Shown: piece after piece, positions 46,636 to 54,268 of the stretch | Layout of the letters: every line of letters starts with the position of its first letter | Position numbering within the stretch: the stretch's first letter is position 1 | NCBI GenBank assembly: GCA_017960905.1 | Contig: JAGCYH010000032.1 | Coordinates: 1-54,268 of the forward strand | DNA: 54,268 nucleotides | Reading direction: 5' to 3' | Source of the DNA: Bacteroidales bacterium | GTDB lineage: Bacteria > Bacteroidota > Bacteroidia > Bacteroidales > Marinilabiliaceae | Program-made: the position numbers and the translations under genes | Notes under the pieces: model-generated | Databases searched by the model: none | Seen by the model: the letters and a program-made list of their open reading frames with translations, nothing else | What the model was told of the DNA's origin: nothing

Positions 46636-47115
46636 TTATTTGGGCCATTTTATTGTGTCGTCGTCTATCCAGTCGGGGCCTATCTGTATGGTTACCAATA
46701 CGTTGGCTTCGAACCACAGACTCACGTTTTTATCCTCAAAGGTGTACGATTCGAGCATTTCGCCTTCCTGAAGGTCGTCGGAGAGGTCGTCTTCGTAAGC
46801 TTCGCCCAGACCGGCTTTCTCGGCTGCGGCAATTGCTGCGTCTTTCATCATACCCACTTTTATCGTGTCGCAGAGCGAGTAGCGTTCGTCTTCGAACGAC
46901 ATTTCCGTCAGGCGGTATTTCTCCTCTTTGTCGAACGACAGTGAGACACCAATCTCATCGTAATAGAAGACAGTTGTCAGCTCATCGGGCGTGTCGCCGT
47001 AGTTCTGGTCTTCTTCTATCTCGTTGGGGTTGCCAAGTGCCGCTATCACTTGGTCGCGTGTCATGCCGAATTTCACTTTGTCGAAACCGACACAAGGGAT
47101 AATCTTATTATTCAT
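46636..47115 (-). CDS. Hypothetical acidic protein with BamE/SmpA-like repeat motif
   Basis: 159 residues, rich in Asp and Glu, no signal peptide. The start VKFGMTRDQVIAALGNPNEIEED resembles the short helix-turn motif of BamE-like and related domains, and IKVGMMKDAAIAAAEKAGLG looks like a second, diverged copy. No function can be assigned. It has its own -7 element and is not clearly in an operon. Confidence 0.75.
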   Translation of the reverse strand: MNNKIIPCVGFDKVKFGMTRDQVIAALGNPNEIEEDQNYGDTPDELTTVFYYDEIGVSLSFDKEEKYRLTEMSFEDERYSLCDTIKVGMMKDAAIAAAEKAGLGEAYEDDLSDDLQEGEMLESYTFEDKNVSLWFEANVLVTIQIGPDWIDDDTIKWPK

Positions 47116-47139
47116 AGCATATAGTTTTTAAATCGGTGG

Positions 47140-47147
47140 CAAAGTTA
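47140..47147 (-). promoter_or_regulatory. -7 element of the acidic hypothetical gene
   Basis: The complement reads TAACTTTG (TAnnTTTG), 25 bp before the ATG at 47115. Confidence 0.5.
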
Positions 47148-47264
47148 TAAATTGATTTAATATATAGTCACTTCCGAAGCATTATTTGCCCTAAAAAATC
47201 GATATTTCTGCCTGTTTTTGCAGGCGTTTGATCGCGATTTTAAATGCTTTGTAGTGTAAATTAT

Positions 47265-48029
47265 TTATTTACTGATTGTTACGCCAAGCTCTTTGTTCAA
47301 TGCTTCAAACACCTCGCCGGCTTTGCCGTCGAGGTAAATGTCGGTAACGCTGTCGGTGAAAGCCGAGTGCGTCGGATTGACCTCGATGATGGTGCCGCCG
47401 TGGCGTTTCACCGTGATAGGAATCATGCCGGCCGGCATCACTTCGCCCGTGGTGCCGACAACGATGCACACGTCGGCCTGCATGGCGGCGCTTGCGCTGC
47501 CTTGGTAGGCCTCAGCCGGAATGCCTTCGCCGAAGAATATGAAGTCGGGTTTGAGCAGAGCGCCGCATTTGGGGCATTTTGGCGGCAAAGCCGCCAAATC
47601 AATCTTGTCGGGCGTGGTGGTGAAGTCGCACTTTGTGCAGCGTATGCGGCCTGCCGTGCCGTGGTATTCGTACACGTTGCGCGAGCCGGCCTGCTGGTGC
47701 AGTATGTCGATGTTCTGTGTGATGACGCACTTCACGTAGCCCAGACGCTCGTATTCGGCAAGCGCGTAATGTGCTGTGTTAGGGTGAATTTCATGTTTGA
47801 ACATGAAATTCAGAAAAATCTCGTTTATGGCTTTCCACGACTCGGCCGGATGTGCGTAAAAGTAGTCGATATCAAGCAGTTGCGGGTCGTATTTAGCCCA
47901 CACGCTGTTGGCGCTTCCGCGAAACGGCGGTACACCGCTCTCTACAGAAATTCCAGCACCCGTGAACGCTATGCCGTAGCGGGCGTTTTTGATGGCCTCG
48001 GCGGCTTTCTTTATTGATTCCTGATTCAT
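47265..48029 (-). CDS. NAD-dependent protein deacylase (sirtuin, SIR2 family)
   Basis: 254 residues from ATG 48029; an in-frame ATG at 48074 only adds a hydrophobic stretch. The NAD site is GAGISVESGVPPFRG, TQNIDILHQQAG and catalytic His in YEYHGTAG. A zinc ribbon CTKC...CPKC is intact, followed by the GTTGEVMPA strand. It removes acyl groups from lysine in the cytoplasm. Stands alone. It contains a 13-bp perfect hairpin (47785-47812) and a 9-bp one (47578-47598). Confidence 0.93.
   Translation of the reverse strand: MNQESIKKAAEAIKNARYGIAFTGAGISVESGVPPFRGSANSVWAKYDPQLLDIDYFYAHPAESWKAINEIFLNFMFKHEIHPNTAHYALAEYERLGYVKCVITQNIDILHQQAGSRNVYEYHGTAGRIRCTKCDFTTTPDKIDLAALPPKCPKCGALLKPDFIFFGEGIPAEAYQGSASAAMQADVCIVVGTTGEVMPAGMIPITVKRHGGTIIEVNPTHSAFTDSVTDIYLDGKAGEVFEALNKELGVTISK
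47785..47812. repeat. 13-bp coding hairpin in the sirtuin gene
   Basis: Arms TGAATTTCATGTT (47785-47797) and AACATGAAATTCA (47800-47812) around TG. Confidence 0.9.
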
Positions 48030-48202
48030 AGTTTGTTGTTTTTTAAAAAAGCGAATGTAGAAAAAGATTTGCAATTATTGACGCAAAAAACACATTTTAG
48101 CGGATATAATTTGCAATTGACTATATAAAATGCTGACCGTGAAATAATTAAGAGGTGTCTAATCTGAATTTTTGTCGCCCCCAAGTTCATTATGGTATAA
48201 TC

Positions 48203-48235
48203 TTTGTCCTTTGTCAAATATTATTGCTAATTTTG
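48203..48235 (+). promoter_or_regulatory. Promoter of the LysM-ABC-F-rlmB-pfkB operon
   Basis: -33 TTTG at 48203-48206, 21-bp spacer, -7 TAATTTTG at 48228-48235. Transcription would start near 48242, so the in-frame TTG at 48240 is not the start codon. Confidence 0.6.
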
Positions 48236-48263
48236 CAGTTTGAAACTAACAAATACTATTGTA

Positions 48264-50426
48264 ATGTTAAGAGGACTTATAATCGGCGCGCTATTTTTGT
48301 CGTCGGCGTTATATGCTACAGCACAGGAACTTATAACCGAAAACGGTAAGGTTTTCAAGCTGTACAAAGTGGAGAAAAGTGAAGGGTTGTACCGCATAAG
48401 CGTCAACAACAACGTAACACAGGAGGAGATTATTGCCGCCAACCCCGAAATACAACAGTCGGGGCTTGTGGAGGGCATGACTATAAAAATTCCCATCAAG
48501 ACTACCGAAATGAACGTCTCGGAGGTTGGCTATAGCATTTATGTTGTGGGCAAAGGCGAGACGGCTTATTCCATATCGAAGAAATTCGATATGCTTCTTG
48601 TCGATTTGTACCGCTTGAATCCGGGCATCGAAGGCGGAGTGGCTGAAGGTCAGCGACTTAAAGTGCGCGGCGTGGCCAATGAGGCGCGCCAGTACAACAT
48701 ACACACTATTGCAGCCGGCGAAACGCTCTACAGCATTGGCGTGAAGTACGGTGTGAAGGCGCAACAGATTATCGACTGCAACCCGGCTCTCGACCCCAAT
48801 TCGCTCCCGATAGGCACTCAGTTGCGTATCCCCGATACGCAAATACCTACCGAAGACAACAATTTCATATATCACCGCATTGAAAAAGGCGAAACGCTCT
48901 ACGCGCTTTGCAACAAGTATAACATGCTGCAGGACAAGATTATGGCCGCCAACGATGCTATCAACTGGCAAGCTTTGCAAGTGGGGCAGGTAGTGGCTAT
49001 TCCGAAAGTTGTGCAGCCCAAGAAAAACATCAAAACACACGAGGTGCAGAAACGCGAAACGCTTTACAGCATTTCGAAACTCTACAATGTCAGCATTGCC
49101 GACATTGAGAAGGAAAACCCCGATGTTGACCTGACAAAACTGCAGAAGGGTAAAGTGATAAAAATACCTCAGATAGAGGAAGTTGCGGCTCAGTTCGAAG
49201 GTCCGGCCACCGCCAATCCCGAATATGTGGGAGTTGACCAGACCGAATATGCGGTCGCACCTGCGCCCACTACATTCGGCCGTACGATAAATGTTGCGCT
49301 AATGCTGCCTTTCAATGCCGAAAGAGAAATGCAGAAAACATCGTATATTCCTAAAGATGAGGAAAATCCGCAGATGTACGCCATAAAGACACGCCCTTAC
49401 GTAGAGTTCTACGAAGGCGTTAAACTTGCAGCCGACAGCCTGCAAGAGGCTGGCAACAATGTCAATCTGCACGTGTACGATGTGAATAACAACTTGGCGC
49501 TTGTCAATGCGCTGAATAACAACGATATAGAGTTCGACCTGATACTCGGCCCGGCGCATCTCGACGACATGCGCACAATGTCCGATTACGCTTTGCGTAA
49601 TCGAATTCCTGTCGTGTTCCCGTTCGCTCAGATGGACAGCACCATATTCGACAATCCGTACCTTTTCCAGGCAAGTGTTACAGATACGTTGACTAACGAA
49701 GTGATTTACAGCAAGATGATAGCCGACTGCGAAGGCAAACACATCATTCTGCTCAATCCGAACCAAGAGGTGCAGAGGGCTTACTACATAATCGACCGTA
49801 TGGCGCGCCAGAAGGGTATAGAGGTGTCGAAACTGACGTACAACACCAAACGCCCGGCCGATTTTCTGCCGCTGTTAAAACCTGATAAAGAGAACGTTAT
49901 AATACTGCCGACTACAAAAGAGTCGATTGTCAATTCGCAAATAACGTCGATAGCGGGCGCTATCGACCAGAAGAAAGACGTTAAAGTTCAGCTCTTTGGC
50001 GTTGGCGAATGGCTTCAATTCTCGACAATAGAGGTCGATGTATTCCACAAGCTCAACACTTCAATTTATGCCATATTTGCGGTCGATTATACCGACCAAC
50101 AAACTCTCTGGCTGTTAAACAAATACCGCAAGGCGTATTTCACCGAGCCAGTGCCCTTCACGCCGTATTTCAATTCTATCAAGTCGAATCCCTATTCGGG
50201 ATTCAGCGAGTACGGTTTGTGGGGCTACGACATTGCTATTAAGTTCATTGGCGCGTGCGCCGAATATGGCAAAGGCTTCGAACGTAAAATCAACGAATAT
50301 AAGGCCCCGACGGTTCAGACCAACTTCAGATTCAAGTCGCTGTCGAACTGGGGCGGAAGTGTCAACGTCGGTATGAAGCGCATTACCTTCAATGCTGATA
50401 ATACTATGCAAGTTGTTGATTTTTAG
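48264..50426 (+). CDS. LysM-repeat protein with periplasmic-binding (PBP-I-like) domain
   Basis: 720 residues from ATG 48264. Signal peptide (LRGLIIGALFLSSALYATAQ). Five LysM modules follow between about residues 30 and 315, each with the YxVxKGETLYSIxxxYxV pattern and N-P near the middle; these bind peptidoglycan. From about residue 340 (RTINVALMLPFNAERE) a two-lobe type-I periplasmic-binding fold runs to the C-terminus. The combination recalls LpoA-like activators of peptidoglycan synthases, but this is inference. First gene of a four-gene operon; ABC-F follows after 18 bp. Hairpins are at 48572-48593 and 49946-49967. Confidence 0.88.
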   Translation: MLRGLIIGALFLSSALYATAQELITENGKVFKLYKVEKSEGLYRISVNNNVTQEEIIAANPEIQQSGLVEGMTIKIPIKTTEMNVSEVGYSIYVVGKGETAYSISKKFDMLLVDLYRLNPGIEGGVAEGQRLKVRGVANEARQYNIHTIAAGETLYSIGVKYGVKAQQIIDCNPALDPNSLPIGTQLRIPDTQIPTEDNNFIYHRIEKGETLYALCNKYNMLQDKIMAANDAINWQALQVGQVVAIPKVVQPKKNIKTHEVQKRETLYSISKLYNVSIADIEKENPDVDLTKLQKGKVIKIPQIEEVAAQFEGPATANPEYVGVDQTEYAVAPAPTTFGRTINVALMLPFNAEREMQKTSYIPKDEENPQMYAIKTRPYVEFYEGVKLAADSLQEAGNNVNLHVYDVNNNLALVNALNNNDIEFDLILGPAHLDDMRTMSDYALRNRIPVVFPFAQMDSTIFDNPYLFQASVTDTLTNEVIYSKMIADCEGKHIILLNPNQEVQRAYYIIDRMARQKGIEVSKLTYNTKRPADFLPLLKPDKENVIILPTTKESIVNSQITSIAGAIDQKKDVKVQLFGVGEWLQFSTIEVDVFHKLNTSIYAIFAVDYTDQQTLWLLNKYRKAYFTEPVPFTPYFNSIKSNPYSGFSEYGLWGYDIAIKFIGACAEYGKGFERKINEYKAPTVQTNFRFKSLSNWGGSVNVGMKRITFNADNTMQVVDF

Positions 50427-50444
50427 AAAAATAGAGACGCTATA

Positions 50445-52391
<1,947 letters not shown>

Positions 52392-52403
52392 AATACAATA
52401 ACG

Positions 52404-53132
52404 ATGGACGACAATCAGTACATTTTTGGCATCAGAGCTATCGAAGAGGCGATAGCGGCCAATCAGCACATAAATAAAATAGTGGCCCGCAAAGGTCTCA
52501 GCGGCGATTTGTTCGCTCATCTGCAAGAGGTTTGCAAGAGCAAACAGATTCGTATTCAGTACACTACGCCCGATGTGCTCGACCGCATTACGAAGAGCAA
52601 TCATCAGGGCGTCATTGCCTTTATCAGTCAGATTAAATATGTGAATCTCAGCGATATAGCCCATTCGCAGAATCAGTTGTTGGTGGCGCTCGATGGCATT
52701 ACCGACGTTCGCAACTTCGGCGCAATAGCACGAAGCGCTGATTGCGCTGGCGTACAGGCACTTATAGTACCGTCGAAAGGTTCGGCGCCTATTAACGGCG
52801 AGTCGATAAAAACTTCGGCCGGCGCGTTGAACCATATTCCGGTCTGCCAGACGAATAATCTGTTTATGGCTATTAAGGCGCTGAAAGAGAGTGGATTGCG
52901 CGTTGTGGGCGCAACCGAACACGGCGCCGATGATTATTATAATGTCGATTTCACGCAGCCTACTGTGATAATCATGGGCTCGGAAGACAAAGGCATTTCG
53001 AAGCAGTTGCTGAAACTGTGCGACGCAAATGCCAAAATACCTATGACGGGGCACATTGAGTCGTTGAACGTCTCGGTGGCTGCCGGCATCATAATGTTTG
53101 AGGCAGTGCGCCAACGCGCACTGATAAAATAA
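52404..53132 (+). CDS. rlmB: 23S rRNA 2'-O-ribose methyltransferase, RlmB/TrmH (SpoU) family
   Basis: 242 residues. The N-terminal L30e-like RNA-binding domain (FGIRAIEEAIAANQHINK) is followed by the SPOUT knot with motif 1 ITDVRNFGAIARSADCAG, motif 2 IIMGSEDKGIS and motif 3 IPMTGHIESLNVSVAAGI. It methylates a guanosine 2'-OH in 23S rRNA with SAM. Lies between the ABC-F and PfkB genes in the same operon. Confidence 0.93.
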   Translation: MDDNQYIFGIRAIEEAIAANQHINKIVARKGLSGDLFAHLQEVCKSKQIRIQYTTPDVLDRITKSNHQGVIAFISQIKYVNLSDIAHSQNQLLVALDGITDVRNFGAIARSADCAGVQALIVPSKGSAPINGESIKTSAGALNHIPVCQTNNLFMAIKALKESGLRVVGATEHGADDYYNVDFTQPTVIIMGSEDKGISKQLLKLCDANAKIPMTGHIESLNVSVAAGIIMFEAVRQRALIK

Positions 53133-53151
53133 CGTAAAACAATCGTAAACA

Positions 53152-54198
53152 ATGGATAATAAAGTAGTTACATTTGGTGAAATACTGTTGCGTCTGACAC
53201 CGCCGGGGCATCTGAAAATATCGCAAAGCAAAATGCTTTGCGCCTCTTTTGGCGGAAGCGAGACGAACGTGGCTGTTTCTTTGGCGCATTTGGGCATCAA
53301 GAGCGAGTTTGTGACCCGATTGCCGCAAAACGATGTGGCAGAGGCCTGTCTGATGGATTTGCGTTCGCATAGCGTTGGTACAGAGCATATTGTGTTCGGC
53401 GGCGACCGTCTCGGACTTTATTATTTCGAGAATACAGCTGCCATGCGCGTCGCAAACGTAGTTTACGACCGCGGCAACTCATCGTTTTGCACCACACAGC
53501 GTGGCATGATCGACTGGCGCCGTGTATTCAACGGCGCTACGTGGTTTCACTGGTCGGGCATTGCGCCGTCGGTGTCGGCAAGCGCCGCCGACGTAACTAT
53601 GGAAGCCGTTGATATAGCGCACGATATGGGCTTGACCATATCGAGCGATCTCAATTTCCGCAAAAATCTGTGGACCTACGGCAAGCGCGCCGAAGAGGTG
53701 ATGCCGGCTTTGGCTCGCAAATGCGACGTGCTCTTCGGTACCGAAGGCGAATATCAGAAAGCATTTGGTATTGAGCCAGTTGCATACGATGCGCAAAGCG
53801 CATCGGACAAAATAGATTTGGCCGCGCACGAGGATTTCTGCCGTCGTGTGATGGCGCAAACACAGCAATGCAAGTTTATGTTTGTTGCGCTTCGCAATGT
53901 GCTCAGCGCTAATCATCACATACTCACGGGGTTACTCTACACTCGCGATGGCCAGATGTACACCACTCGCACCTACGACATCGACCACATTGTCGATTGC
54001 GTCGGCGTCGGCGACGCCTTCGCCGCCGGCATTATCTATGGTTTGCTCAATTACAACGGTCAGCCACAGAAAGCGTTGAATTTCGCAGTGGCTGCTTCGG
54101 CGCTAAAGAACACATTTGAAGGCGATTACAGTCTTGCTAAACCGCAAGACGTACTCAACTTGGCTGTAGAGCGCGAGGCTGGAAATGTAAGTCGATGA
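53152..54198 (+). CDS. PfkB-family sugar kinase, KDG-kinase-like (second copy)
   Basis: 348 residues. Motif 1 FGGSETNVAVSLAHLG and motif 2 DCVGVGDAFAAGIIYGL with the catalytic Asp are intact. It is a paralogue of kdgK at 30294: both share EILLRLTP/ELMLRISP, GGDR(L/I)GLYY, TWFHWSGI/DWFHWSGI and LNFRK. The window ends 70 bp after it, so a following aldolase or other KDG gene may be missing. 2-keto-3-deoxygluconate is the most likely substrate. Its TGA stop is inside a 10-bp palindrome. Hairpins are at 53222-53242 and 53787-53805. Confidence 0.88.
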   Translation: MDNKVVTFGEILLRLTPPGHLKISQSKMLCASFGGSETNVAVSLAHLGIKSEFVTRLPQNDVAEACLMDLRSHSVGTEHIVFGGDRLGLYYFENTAAMRVANVVYDRGNSSFCTTQRGMIDWRRVFNGATWFHWSGIAPSVSASAADVTMEAVDIAHDMGLTISSDLNFRKNLWTYGKRAEEVMPALARKCDVLFGTEGEYQKAFGIEPVAYDAQSASDKIDLAAHEDFCRRVMAQTQQCKFMFVALRNVLSANHHILTGLLYTRDGQMYTTRTYDIDHIVDCVGVGDAFAAGIIYGLLNYNGQPQKALNFAVAASALKNTFEGDYSLAKPQDVLNLAVEREAGNVSR

Positions 54199-54215
54199 GG
54201 CTTTTAAGCCTCATC
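54194..54215. terminator. Palindrome overlapping the stop codon of the last gene
   Basis: Arms GATGAGGCTT (54194-54203) and AAGCCTCATC (54206-54215) around TT include the TGA stop (54196-54198). No T-run follows. The next bases, to the end of the window, contain GTGTCCGTGACAA, whose first eight bases equal a half-site upstream of uxaC. Confidence 0.5.
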
Positions 54216-54268
54216 ACCTCATTCCCCAATCCTCAACCACCATTAAATCTCAAACGTGTCCGTGACAA

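Overview
The window reads as chromosome from an anaerobic, polysaccharide-degrading member of the Bacteroidetes (order Bacteroidales). Supporting signs are lipoprotein glycoside hydrolases of families GH43, GH97 and GH9, a FeoA-FeoB fusion, a BspA-type leucine-rich-repeat surface protein, pyruvate formate-lyase with its activase, the TAnnTTTG -7 promoter element before many genes, and almost no Shine-Dalgarno sequences. No SusC/SusD pair, tRNA, rRNA, CRISPR array, insertion sequence or phage gene was seen.

Layout. 1-5.4 kb: xylan/hemicellulose side-chain enzymes (end of a CE1-type esterase, then a GH43, GH97 and CE6-CE1 operon). 5.5-7.4 kb (minus): NlpC/P60 peptidase, endonuclease III, GNAT acetyltransferase. 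7.5-10.8 kb: htpG behind a near-ideal sigma-54 promoter, then a DMT-family permease. 10.8-16 kb (minus): a MuiA-like protein with an inserted carboxypeptidase-regulatory-like segment, a small Cys-rich membrane protein next to a radical SAM enzyme, and a GH43 with a CBM6-like domain. 16.2-18.9 kb: feoAB and a 46-residue FeoB-associated Cys-rich protein. 19.0-22.7 kb: a poly-proline secreted protein and pflB-pflA. 22.8-28.6 kb: a 1917-residue BspA-like protein. 28.8-39.0 kb: a complete galacturonate operon (uxaC, kdgK, kdgA, a zinc-peptidase-like gene, exuT, a LacI-type regulator, a YhcH-family gene, uxaB, uxaA). 39.1-45.0 kb (minus): a GH9, GH43-discoidin, GH43 operon. 45.0-46.6 kb: a probable structured ncRNA and a porin. 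46.6-48.0 kb (minus): a small acidic protein and a sirtuin. 48.2-54.2 kb: LysM/PBP-fold protein, ABC-F ATPase, rlmB and a second PfkB (KDG-kinase-like) gene.

How it works together. Secreted esterases and GH43/GH97/GH9 enzymes would strip and cut plant cell-wall glycans. Galacturonate would enter by ExuT, be isomerised by UxaC, reduced by UxaB, dehydrated by UxaA, phosphorylated by KdgK and split by KdgA to pyruvate and glyceraldehyde 3-phosphate. PflB/PflA fit anaerobic pyruvate use and FeoAB ferrous iron uptake. The operon's LacI-type regulator has a plausible operator overlapping the uxaC promoter.

The strongest unexplained signal is at DNA level. Coding regions throughout the window contain perfect short-loop inverted repeats: I counted 51 inside genes with arms of at least 9 bp and loops of at most 5 nt, where about one or two would be expected by chance. 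The stems are unrelated in sequence, so this is a process or a selected structure, not a repeat family. Other items worth checking are the sigma-54/htpG promoter, the radical SAM plus Cys-rich protein pair and the 45.2-kb ncRNA. All coordinates and counts come from reading by eye, without database searches.
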